DNA from: an uncultured Oscillospiraceae bacterium
GTDB lineage: Bacteria > Bacillota > Clostridia > Oscillospirales > Ruminococcaceae
Direction: 5' to 3'
Length of the DNA stretch: 10,079 nucleotides
Assembly: GCA_902489475.1 (NCBI GenBank)
Contig: CABUAH010000064.1
Coordinates: 1-10,079, forward strand
Part shown: positions 1 to 6,384 of the stretch, piece by piece
How the letters are laid out: each line of letters begins with the position of its first letter
How positions within the stretch are numbered: position 1 is the stretch's first letter
Translations under genes and position numbers: made by a program
Notes under the pieces: generated by a model
What the model was told of the DNA's origin: nothing
The model's input: only the letters and a program-made list of their open reading frames with translations
The model's database searches: none

Positions 1-227
1 CTATATTTTTTTATAAGTTTTCAAGTTCGGATTATGAGATTTCAATTAATGAAATATAAAATCCAACGACTATAATGGCTTACAGTTCACATGTTCAATG
101 CTCAGACAGCTTGAATCTGCGGCATATTTGGGAGATATAAAGATAAATTCTTTTATAACAAATAAAGAAATGTATTTCCCATTTTTCACACAAACACTTA
201 ATAATCCATGTTTTTTACAGCAAATAT
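1..227. other. AT-rich non-coding flank downstream of the bile salt hydrolase gene
   Basis: I see no credible gene here: every frame is broken by stops within a few dozen codons. There is a weak AT-rich inverted repeat (ATTTCA at 39-44, TGAAAT at 50-55), but no GC-rich stem with a T run that would make a convincing terminator for the minus-strand gene ending at 228. The first 75 bases are open in one plus-strand frame, but the sequence shows no coding character. Confidence 0.5.
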
Positions 228-1202
228 TTAATTCTCATAACGAATTTGTTCAGTTTTAATAAGCGGATAATGTATTAAATTCTCACCGTCAATGTTTTCT
301 TTGTTCATATCAATTGCTGTAATTTGATGATTTTCATAGGTCGTGTAATAATAAATCCCCTTATCAGTATTACAGCAGGACATATAAAATGATATTTCAT
401 ATTTTCCTGTGTCAACCTCACAACAACCACGTTGCTGATTTACAGAACCCAGTATATGAAAAAACTGGTTCACGCTTTCAGATTCCGATTCACCGGAGAA
501 CGAATTTAATTTTACAAATGCTGCTCTTACAAACCTAGATTGTGAGGATAAATCTCCCGGAAGTCCTAATGCTCCCATTCCAAAACTGTAAGCATTAAGC
601 TTAAGTTTGTCGGAGAAATTATTTTTGGGATTGCGGACTGATAAATTCATATAATTATTCAAATTAAACATCTGTTCATCAAAAGGTGGGTTATTGGTCA
701 GAATCCCAATGGAGTTATCGTATATTTTAATGCCGTCTTTTACCGATTCTACAGTGATTGACTGAATTTTGTCAGAGATCATCCAATGAAGCTTTGCTAC
801 CGGCATACTTTCATTAAAAGGAGTGCCTGTTATGTTTATTCTTTCAAGCATAGATTTAGCCGATTCAACAGAATCACATTGACAAAGAATCCAATTTATA
901 AACTCGTACTGTGCAATATTTTCCTTGTTGCTCATATTTTCTCTGTAATATGCATTACCTACAAAATTAAGTGCTGCCATAGCAAGTCCTTTTTCGTTAA
1001 CAGCATCGTAATATAGTGGATAGTAATCGGAAATATGTGCCATACCAATCATTGCATAATGTTTATTTACAGTATTCTTGTTCAGAAATTTAAAAGGATA
1101 ATTTCGTGGAGTAATTGTCACTTCTTCGCCATATGAAGCAGCAATATCAAGAGTTCTTCCAAAATAAAAGTCATTAGTTTTGTAAGCCACAGCTGTACAC
1201 AT
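228..1202 (-). CDS. bsh: Choloylglycine hydrolase family protein, bile salt hydrolase type
   Basis: This is a linear amide C-N hydrolase of the Ntn superfamily (324 aa). Such enzymes cleave the amide bond of glycine- or taurine-conjugated bile salts; close relatives prefer penicillin V. The start is MCT, so removal of Met1 exposes Cys2, the nucleophile. Matching the family's active-site set I see Arg16 and Asp19 (FGRTLD), Asn79 (ALNFVGNAYY), Asn170/Asn171 (LTNNPPF) and Arg223 (GLPGDLSSQSRFVRAAF). The motifs FFHILG and YYYTTYENHQI near the C terminus are also typical of Gram-positive bile salt hydrolases. Length is normal for the family and there is no signal peptide, so a cytoplasmic tetramer is expected. 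The ATG is preceded 5 nt upstream by AAGGTG (1208-1213). The gene is single and divergent from cysK. Family is certain; bile salt versus penicillin V preference is inferred from similarity to lactobacillus-type enzymes. Confidence 0.93.
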   Translation of the reverse strand: MCTAVAYKTNDFYFGRTLDIAASYGEEVTITPRNYPFKFLNKNTVNKHYAMIGMAHISDYYPLYYDAVNEKGLAMAALNFVGNAYYRENMSNKENIAQYEFINWILCQCDSVESAKSMLERINITGTPFNESMPVAKLHWMISDKIQSITVESVKDGIKIYDNSIGILTNNPPFDEQMFNLNNYMNLSVRNPKNNFSDKLKLNAYSFGMGALGLPGDLSSQSRFVRAAFVKLNSFSGESESESVNQFFHILGSVNQQRGCCEVDTGKYEISFYMSCCNTDKGIYYYTTYENHQITAIDMNKENIDGENLIHYPLIKTEQIRYEN

Positions 1203-1224
1203 AATATCACCTTGATTTTATAGA

Positions 1225-1253
1225 TTTATATTTACCATAATTTTATTGTGCAA
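1225..1253 (-). promoter_or_regulatory. Promoter of the bile salt hydrolase gene
   Basis: On the minus strand TTGCAC (1248-1253) and TATAAA (1225-1230) are separated by exactly 17 bp, a good sigma-A type promoter. The -10 box ends about 22 nt before the ATG at 1202, which leaves a short leader containing the AAGGTG ribosome binding site. Assigned by eye from consensus and position. Confidence 0.6.
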
Positions 1254-1412
1254 GGCACAATGAGCGACAGTGCCGCAAATTAATGATACAATCCTCTTAA
1301 GGGTAGGCGGCAGCCAAAGCATGCGAATGCACGGATAAATCAGCAAAAGCCGATTTTCATAAGGTTATTATGCCTCAATAATCGCAGTAAAATCAAAAGC
1401 TGCTTGATTTTT
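1254..1412. other. Hairpin-rich intergenic block, possible interspersed repeat or structured RNA
   Basis: Between the two divergent promoters lies a stretch whose first 100 bases are visibly richer in GC than the flanks and which folds into a row of small hairpins: GGCAC/GTGCC (1254-1258, 1270-1274), GGC/GCC (1306-1308, 1313-1315), GCAT-GCGA-ATGC with a GNRA-type tetraloop (1319-1330), AAATC.GC/GC.GATTT (1337-1356), TTATT/AATAA (1365-1369, 1377-1381) and AAAATCAA/TTGATTTT (1389-1411) running into a short T tract. It has no coding potential. It lies upstream of both flanking promoters, so it is not a leader or riboswitch of either gene as annotated. I do not recognise an Rfam family. Confidence 0.4.
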
Positions 1413-1425
1413 CAACACAACTATA

Positions 1426-1454
1426 TTGACAAATATAAAAACGGGTGATATAAT
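1426..1454 (+). promoter_or_regulatory. Consensus sigma-A promoter of cysK
   Basis: Perfect TTGACA (1426-1431) and perfect TATAAT (1449-1454) with a 17-bp spacer. Transcription should start near 1461 and give a leader of about 30 nt. Such a strong core promoter usually needs a repressor to be regulated, and a dyad overlaps its start site. Confidence 0.85.
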
Positions 1455-1477
1455 AACCTATAAAATATATAGGTAAT
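1453..1477 (+). promoter_or_regulatory. 25-bp dyad over the cysK transcription start, probable operator
   Basis: Two 10-bp arms, ATAACCTATA (1453-1462) and TATAGGTAAT (1468-1477), flank the centre AAATA. The arms are reverse complements except for one position (A1455 opposite A1475). The dyad begins inside the -10 box and spans the expected start near 1461, the classic place for a repressor. Its size and symmetry suit a dimeric regulator; Rrf2-family regulators (CymR, IscR) often control cysteine genes in Firmicutes and bind long AT-rich dyads. Naming the regulator is inference, since no regulator gene lies in the window. Confidence 0.5.
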
Positions 1478-1491
1478 TAGGAGAATGTATT

Positions 1492-2421
1492 GTGAAAACA
1501 TATGAAACACTGACTGATTTAATTGGTTCTACACCACTTGTTAAACTTAAAAATTATGTAAAGTTAAATGGATTGGAAGCAGATATATACGGAAAGCTTG
1601 AATATTTTAATCCTGCCGGAAGTGCAAAGGATAGAATTGCAAAGGCTATGATTGATGATGCTGAAGCAAGGGGAGCTTTAAAGCCCGGGGCGGTGATTAT
1701 TGAGCCTACAAGCGGTAACACAGGAATAGGTCTTGCAGCCGTAGCGGCAGTTAGGGGATATAAAATAATTCTGACGATGCCTGAAACAATGAGCGTAGAG
1801 CGTCGAAATCTTTTGAAAGCATACGGAGCTGAGATTGTATTAACCGATGGGTCAAGGGGCATGAAAGGTGCGATTGAAAAGGCTGATGAGCTTGCAAAAG
1901 AAATCCCCGGAAGCTTTATTCCGAGCCAGTTTGATAACCCTGCTAATCCCGCTATTCACCGTGCAACCACAGGGCCGGAGATTTGGGATGATACAGACGG
2001 TAAGGTAGATATCTTTGTTGCAGGTGTCGGAACAGGCGGAACTATTTCAGGAGTCGGCGAGTATTTAAAGAGCAAAAATCCAAATGTTAAGATTGTCGCT
2101 GTAGAGCCGGCAGGTTCTCCAGTGCTTTCAAAAGGAACTCCCGGACCGCATAAGCTTCAGGGAATAGGTGCAGGGTTTGTACCTAAAACGCTTAATACAG
2201 AAATTTATGATGAAATTATAACTGTTGAAAACGAAGAGGCATTTACCGCAGGACGAACACTTGCACAAAAGGAAGGACTTTTTGTAGGAATAACCTCCGG
2301 TGCGGCAGTATTTGCGGCATCTGTTTTGGCAAGACGTCCTGAAAACAAGGGCAAAATGATTGTAGCTTTTTTACCTGACACAGGTGAGCGTTACTTGTCG
2401 ACGCCTATGTTTTTAGATTGA
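1492..2421 (+). CDS. cysK: Cysteine synthase A (O-acetylserine sulfhydrylase)
   Basis: This PLP enzyme makes cysteine from O-acetylserine and sulfide in the cytoplasm. At 309 aa it has the usual length. Visible motifs are the PLP lysine Lys46 in NPAGSAKDR, the substrate loop PTSGNTG (72-78), the phosphate-binding GVGTGGT loop (178-184), the CysK-type segment KLQGIGAGF (221-229) and Ser269 in GITSGAA, which contacts the PLP ring nitrogen. The KLQGIGAGF segment and length favour CysK over cystathionine beta-synthase-like relatives. Translation starts at GTG 1492, 7 nt after AGGAGA (1479-1484); the nearby ATG at 1485 hits a stop after six codons. The gene is monocistronic, with its own consensus promoter, a likely operator and a downstream terminator. 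Cysteine-responsive repression is inferred. No serine acetyltransferase gene is adjacent. Confidence 0.96.
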   Translation: MKTYETLTDLIGSTPLVKLKNYVKLNGLEADIYGKLEYFNPAGSAKDRIAKAMIDDAEARGALKPGAVIIEPTSGNTGIGLAAVAAVRGYKIILTMPETMSVERRNLLKAYGAEIVLTDGSRGMKGAIEKADELAKEIPGSFIPSQFDNPANPAIHRATTGPEIWDDTDGKVDIFVAGVGTGGTISGVGEYLKSKNPNVKIVAVEPAGSPVLSKGTPGPHKLQGIGAGFVPKTLNTEIYDEIITVENEEAFTAGRTLAQKEGLFVGITSGAAVFAASVLARRPENKGKMIVAFLPDTGERYLSTPMFLD

Positions 2422-2442
2422 TATTTAATTTATATATTAGCT

Positions 2443-2472
2443 AACCCTGCGGTTTAATCTCTGCAGGGTTTT
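2443..2472 (+). terminator. Rho-independent terminator after cysK
   Basis: AACCCTGC (2443-2450) pairs with GCAGGGTT (2463-2470); the stem can extend by a G-U and a G-C pair, leaving an 8-nt loop. A short T run (2469-2472) follows. It lies 21 nt past the cysK stop. Confidence 0.75.
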
Positions 2473-2495
2473 GTATGTTAAAGTATGTGTTTTCC

Positions 2496-2524
2496 TTGCA
2501 ATCTATAATACATTGTGATAAAAT
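2496..2524 (+). promoter_or_regulatory. Promoter of the acyltransferase gene
   Basis: TTGCAA (2496-2501) and TAAAAT (2519-2524) are 17 bp apart, just after the cysK terminator and about 36 nt before the TTG start at 2561. The boxes are near consensus, and the position fits an independent transcript. Confidence 0.55.
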
Positions 2525-2560
2525 AAAAAATATAGTCAAAGAAAAGGGGATAGTGTAATT

Positions 2561-3745
2561 TTGAAGACGAGAAATCCAACGCTTGATCTTATAAGAGTTC
2601 TTGCAGGTCTGTTTGTGTGTGGAGTGCATTTTTTTCTATACACAGGGTTTTATTCTGAAAAAATAACTGACGGAAGTATGTATCTTCCCGTATTGATTCG
2701 TATTTTTATGGCAATGTGCGTTCCCATGTTTTTGGTTCTTTCGGGATACCTCATGAACGGCAAAACGCCGTGTAAATCTTACTATCGGGGAATTGTAAAA
2801 ACACTTGTAGTATATGTTTTAGCGGGAATTTGCTGTCTTTTATATGAAGCTTTTTGCCTCAATTCACAGGTTACGCTATTTGAGGGATTCTTGAGAATAT
2901 TCAACTTTTCCGCTGCAAAATACGCTTGGTATGTAGAGATGTACATAGGGCTGTTTTTACTTATTCCATTTCTTAATATGGGATACCATGCCTTGAAATC
3001 ACGCAAGAAAAAGCTCGCACTTGTTATAACTCTTTGTATTTTGACATCACTGCCATCTCTTGTAAATGTGTTTAATTTTACACTTGACGGCTGGTGGCAA
3101 AATCCTGTTTTGTCTAAGGAATATCAAGCGATAGTTCCTGATTACTGGGTATCACTTTACCCTATGACATATTATTTTATCGGAGCATATTTAAAAGAAT
3201 ATCCTCCCAAATTATCAAAAACAAAGCTGTTTGTGCTTTTAATAATATCTCTAAACTTGTTTACTGTATACAACATTTACCGTTCTTGGGGAAGTAGCAT
3301 TACGAGTGGTCCGTGGACAAACTGGTGCAGCTTTGAGCAGGTTATTGACGTAACCTTGCTGTTTGCGCTTTTGCTTAAGGTAAAGCTTGATAAAGCACCG
3401 AAATCTGTAAAGTATGTACTTGCCAAGCTTTCCGATTTAACGCTTGGAACATATCTTATCTCGTATTTATTTGACCGAATAATATACTACGATTATTTAG
3501 GAAAATGGTTTCATAACTTTTTTGATAAGTTTAAGTACTATCCTTTTATTGTTCTTACGGTTTACATTTTATCGGCTCTTGCTTCCTTTGTACTTAATTT
3601 GGTTTCAAAGCCGATCATTAAGTTCATTTTCTTTACAAGTAAAAAGACAGGGGAGTTTATTAAAAAGCACAAAAGAGAATGCAATGACACTTCAAAAGAG
3701 GAAAAATTTGAGGTTGTGGACTTTGGCAGTATGATAAAAAAATAA
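2561..3745 (+). CDS. Acyltransferase-3 family integral membrane protein
   Basis: This is a polytopic membrane protein of 394 aa of the acyltransferase-3 family, members of which move acetyl or other acyl groups onto cell-surface polysaccharides, peptidoglycan, lipids or small molecules. The N terminus carries the family hallmark Asp9, Arg12 and His23 (LDLIRVLAG...GVHFF), giving the R-X10-H spacing seen in active members. Roughly ten hydrophobic segments follow, including FMAMCVPMFLVLSGYLM and AWYVEMYIGLFLLIPFLNMG, which match conserved blocks of the family. The last 35 residues are charged and probably cytoplasmic. There is no SGNH hydrolase domain, unlike OatA-type enzymes. Translation starts at TTG 2561 with AAGGGGA (2544-2550) upstream; an earlier GTG at 2553 is followed at once by a stop. 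The gene stands alone, so the acceptor cannot be named from context. Confidence 0.88.
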   Translation: MKTRNPTLDLIRVLAGLFVCGVHFFLYTGFYSEKITDGSMYLPVLIRIFMAMCVPMFLVLSGYLMNGKTPCKSYYRGIVKTLVVYVLAGICCLLYEAFCLNSQVTLFEGFLRIFNFSAAKYAWYVEMYIGLFLLIPFLNMGYHALKSRKKKLALVITLCILTSLPSLVNVFNFTLDGWWQNPVLSKEYQAIVPDYWVSLYPMTYYFIGAYLKEYPPKLSKTKLFVLLIISLNLFTVYNIYRSWGSSITSGPWTNWCSFEQVIDVTLLFALLLKVKLDKAPKSVKYVLAKLSDLTLGTYLISYLFDRIIYYDYLGKWFHNFFDKFKYYPFIVLTVYILSALASFVLNLVSKPIIKFIFFTSKKTGEFIKKHKRECNDTSKEEKFEVVDFGSMIKK

Positions 3746-3751
3746 GCATTT

Positions 3752-3788
3752 AAAAACCGGCAGAAATTTGAATTTCTGCCGGTTTTTT
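3752..3788. terminator. Strong bidirectional terminator between convergent genes
   Basis: A near-perfect inverted repeat (arms 3752-3768 and 3771-3787, core CCGGCAGAAATT / AATTTCTGCCGG) has A residues on its left edge and six T on its right. It therefore gives a stem plus U tract in both directions. It ends the plus-strand acyltransferase transcript (stop at 3745) and the minus-strand cluster ending with prs (stop at 3801). Confidence 0.92.
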
Positions 3789-3800
3789 ATATAAGTTTAT

Positions 3801-4928
3801 TTATTTGTTTAGAAGAGCATGGATTTTTTTAGCCGGATCAATTACTTTTTCAATAGACATATCATGATTAAGAGCCGCAATAAAATATGCGATATACTTT
3901 GAAACATCAACTTCGTTAAACCATTCTCTTTGTAAAAGCTGAGGTGTTCGATAAGTGAGGTTTGTACCGAATACACCGTCAATGATTCCTTCTTCGTAAG
4001 CTTTGTCGAATGTTTCAAGTCCGTTTGTAAATATAGCATATGTAGCGTATGCGTAAATCTTTCTTGCGTTACGCTTTTTAAGTTCATGCGCAATGTCAAG
4101 AACTGATTCACCGGAAGAAATAATATCGTCAGCAATAAAAATATCCTTGCCTGCAACATCATTTCCCATATACTCATGAGCAACTATCGGGTTTCTTCCG
4201 TTTACAATGATCGAGTAGTCACGTCTTTTGTAGAACATTCCAAGGTCAACACCTAAAACAGATGCGTAATACATATTTCTGTTAATTGCACCTTCGTCAG
4301 GAGAAACGACCATAAAATGATCCTTATCAATTGTTAAGTCATTTAAATTCTTAAACATAGCCTTTAAAGCTTGGTAAGAAGGAATAACATTGTCAAAACC
4401 CATAAGCGGAACAGCATTCATTACTCTCGGATCGTGAGCGTCAAAGGTGAGAATGTTAGAAACACCCATAGCTTCAAGCTCCTGTAAAGCAACAGCACAG
4501 TCGAGTGACTCACGATAGCTTCTTTTGTGCTGGCGTCCTCCGTAAAGAATAGGCATTATGACGTTAATTCTGTGAGCTTTTCCGCCGGCAGCTTGAATTA
4601 TTCTTTTAAGGTCCTCAAAGTGGTCATCAGGCGACATAGAATTGATGTTATCAAAGAGCTTGTATTTACAACTGTAGTTTCCAACGTCAATAAGGATGAA
4701 TAGATCCTTTCCTCTGACAGTTTGACGGATAATACCTTTTCCGTCGCCGGAAGCGAATCTCGGACATGAAACATCTATCATGTAGTTATTTTCACCAAGT
4801 CCTGATTCTTTAGCCCAGTTTGTAAGATAATTGCTGATTTTTTTGCCTGTTTCCCTAAAAGAATCCATTGCAATGATTCCAAGAGGAGCAACCTGCGTCT
4901 GTTTGTCAAACAAAGTAGTGTTTTCCAT
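3801..4928 (-). CDS. prs: Ribose-phosphate pyrophosphokinase (PRPP synthetase), long divergent type
   Basis: The product should make 5-phosphoribosyl-1-pyrophosphate from ribose 5-phosphate and ATP for nucleotide, histidine, tryptophan and NAD synthesis, in the cytoplasm. At 375 aa it is longer than the usual 310-320 aa. Recognisable family blocks in order are ILYGGRQHKRSYRES (128-141, in place of the usual YARQDRK region), FDAHD (162-166), SPDEGAINR (209-217), the catalytic-loop KRR (234-236) and the ribose-phosphate loop DDIISSGES (267-275). The canonical loop is DDIIDTGGT-like, so here the third Asp and the two Thr are Ser, while the leading DD pair remains. The N-terminal 80 residues match the classical enzyme poorly. 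Start ATG 4928 follows GTGAGG (4936-4941). It is last in the cluster, 75 nt after potD. Assignment is good; catalytic properties of this divergent form are inferred. Confidence 0.85.
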   Translation of the reverse strand: MENTTLFDKQTQVAPLGIIAMDSFRETGKKISNYLTNWAKESGLGENNYMIDVSCPRFASGDGKGIIRQTVRGKDLFILIDVGNYSCKYKLFDNINSMSPDDHFEDLKRIIQAAGGKAHRINVIMPILYGGRQHKRSYRESLDCAVALQELEAMGVSNILTFDAHDPRVMNAVPLMGFDNVIPSYQALKAMFKNLNDLTIDKDHFMVVSPDEGAINRNMYYASVLGVDLGMFYKRRDYSIIVNGRNPIVAHEYMGNDVAGKDIFIADDIISSGESVLDIAHELKKRNARKIYAYATYAIFTNGLETFDKAYEEGIIDGVFGTNLTYRTPQLLQREWFNEVDVSKYIAYFIAALNHDMSIEKVIDPAKKIHALLNK

Positions 4929-4952
4929 TATATTACCTCACTTTAATGTATT

Positions 4953-4981
4953 TTGATAAGGGTAGAACCCTCCAAATTCAA
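4953..4981 (-). promoter_or_regulatory. Possible prs promoter with an inverted repeat in its spacer
   Basis: On the minus strand TTGAAT (4976-4981) and TATCAA (4953-4958) have a 17-bp spacer. The spacer holds a short perfect inverted repeat, AGGGT (4959-4963) / ACCCT (4967-4971), which may be an operator or a small hairpin. The -10 match is only moderate, and read-through from potD is equally possible because no T-tract terminator lies in the gap. Confidence 0.3.
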
Positions 4982-5003
4982 CTAAAACAACACTTATTTG
5001 CTG

Positions 5004-6293
5004 TTAAAAAATATCTTGCTTTTTCTTTTTTGAGCGGCGAATATCAATAAAAATAATAATAGCCACGGCCACAACTAAAAGAATGGGAACAAGCCAAGCG
5101 GATTTGGATTTTTCAATTTTGATCTGATTCCAAAGCTCTTGAACATAATCGTTTGTTTCTTTTGAAAGATTGACAAATACTTCTGTTTTATTGCTTAAAT
5201 AATCGTTATCAGGGCATCTAAGCTTGTTGTTTTTTGTATCTTCGTCCAAAAGGGCGGAAACTTCATCGTGTACAGATGTATAACATAAATAATCCGTATT
5301 TGTATAGGCGATTTGAGTTTCGTTCATGAAGTTGATATACATTTCGGCAGCTTCTTTGTTTTGAGCGCCTTTTGGAATGCAAAAAGCGTCAACAAAGCGA
5401 TTTGTACCTTCTTCGGGGATACAGTAATCGAGGTCGGGATTGTCGTCAATCATCGTCTGAACATCGCCTGCATAGTAAGGAGCAATTGCAGCAGAACCGC
5501 CCTCCATTTTATCAAAAATCTCGTCCATTACATATGCTTGTACATATTTCTTCTGTTCTTTAAGAATTTGAGCTGCCTCGTCAAGCTCATTTTTGTCTTG
5601 GGTGTTTTGTGAGTATCCGAGATATGTGAGCGCAATTCCGAAAGCGTCACGAGGATTGTTAAACATTAAAATCTGACCGGAATATCTTGAATTCCACAAG
5701 TCTTTATATCCGGTTATTTCGTCGTCAATCATCGTCTTGTTGTATACAATTGCAACGATTCCCATTGTATAAGGAACTGAGTATAAGTTACCGGGATCGT
5801 AATCGGGGTTCACAAGAGATTTGTTTATGTGCTTAAAGTTAGGAATATTGTCAAAGTTTATTTTATCAAGTATATCCTCTTCAATCATTCTGGAAATCAT
5901 ATAGTCGCTCGGGACTATAATATCGTAGTTTGCTCCGCCGCTTTTAATTTTTGAATAAAGCTCTTCGTTTGAAGCAAATGTTTTATAATTGACAGTAATT
6001 CCCGTAAGTTTTTCAAACTCTTTATTGACATCCATATAATCTTCCTGTTCAACCGCCATGTACTCGCCCCAGTTGCAGACGTTAAGTGTTATATTTTTGT
6101 CTTTGAGTCTAGTATAATCATAATCGCTGAGAGCGTTTTTGTCAAGTGTCATTAAGTTTGTAAGAGATGAATTGCTGTGTGAGGTTTCTTTTGTAGAAGA
6201 CTCAGAATCAGTGGTATCTGTGTCGCTGTTTTCGGCACAGCCACTTAAAATCACAGCTAGGCAGACAGCCAGTGTCGATAATACTTTTTTCAT
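5004..6293 (-). CDS. potD: Spermidine/putrescine ABC transporter substrate-binding lipoprotein
   Basis: This is an extracytoplasmic polyamine-binding protein (429 aa) feeding PotABC. A signal peptide with lipobox LSGC gives lipidated Cys19, followed by a Ser/Thr/Asp-rich linker (20-50) and a PotD-like periplasmic-binding fold (about 68-390). Residues matching the polyamine pocket of E. coli PotD are Trp75 and Tyr78 (NWGEY), Ser129 and Tyr131 (VPSDY) and Asp302 (RFVDAF). Other pocket positions differ: by motif alignment Asp168 and Glu171 of E. coli become Asn213 and Asp216 (NNPRDAF), and two Trp become Tyr and Phe300. Unusually, the C terminus has a hydrophobic helix (about 400-417) followed by a basic tail (RRSKKKK), suggesting a second membrane anchor. 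The ATG follows a near-perfect AAGGAGGT (6300-6307). Binding of polyamines is well supported by the adjacent potABC; which polyamine is not. Confidence 0.92.
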   Translation of the reverse strand: MKKVLSTLAVCLAVILSGCAENSDTDTTDSESSTKETSHSNSSLTNLMTLDKNALSDYDYTRLKDKNITLNVCNWGEYMAVEQEDYMDVNKEFEKLTGITVNYKTFASNEELYSKIKSGGANYDIIVPSDYMISRMIEEDILDKINFDNIPNFKHINKSLVNPDYDPGNLYSVPYTMGIVAIVYNKTMIDDEITGYKDLWNSRYSGQILMFNNPRDAFGIALTYLGYSQNTQDKNELDEAAQILKEQKKYVQAYVMDEIFDKMEGGSAAIAPYYAGDVQTMIDDNPDLDYCIPEEGTNRFVDAFCIPKGAQNKEAAEMYINFMNETQIAYTNTDYLCYTSVHDEVSALLDEDTKNNKLRCPDNDYLSNKTEVFVNLSKETNDYVQELWNQIKIEKSKSAWLVPILLVVAVAIIIFIDIRRSKKKKQDIF

Positions 6294-6299
6294 TTATCT

Positions 6300-6363
6300 A
6301 CCTCCTTTTTAGTTGTTTGAAATATCTTTTGTGTTTATATATGCTAACACATTTAATTGATAA
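6300..6363 (-). promoter_or_regulatory. Candidate potD promoter and strong ribosome binding site
   Basis: In the 91-nt gap before potD the minus strand has TTATCA (6358-6363) and TATATA (6336-6341) 16 bp apart, then AAGGAGGT (6300-6307), close to a perfect anti-16S match, 6 nt before the ATG. The gap and strong site suggest that potD can be expressed above the permease genes. The promoter call is moderate; the ribosome binding site is clear. Confidence 0.45.
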
Positions 6364-6384
6364 AAAATCATTACATATTTTAAG

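Noticed and set aside
39..55. Terminator for the bile salt hydrolase gene
   Set aside because: The stem is six AT-rich base pairs without a following U tract on the minus strand.
1254..1412. Known riboswitch or T-box leader of cysK
   Set aside because: I could not match T-box, SAM, cobalamin, purine or c-di-GMP motifs, and the cysK promoter lies downstream of the block, so the block would not be in its leader.
2441..2629. Small minus-strand open frame over the cysK terminator and the acyltransferase start
   Set aside because: It overlaps a clear terminator, a promoter and a real gene start, and its sequence shows no coding features.
3842..4183. 113-codon minus-strand frame inside prs
   Set aside because: Out-of-frame shadow on the same strand; prs continues intact through it, so there is no frameshift.
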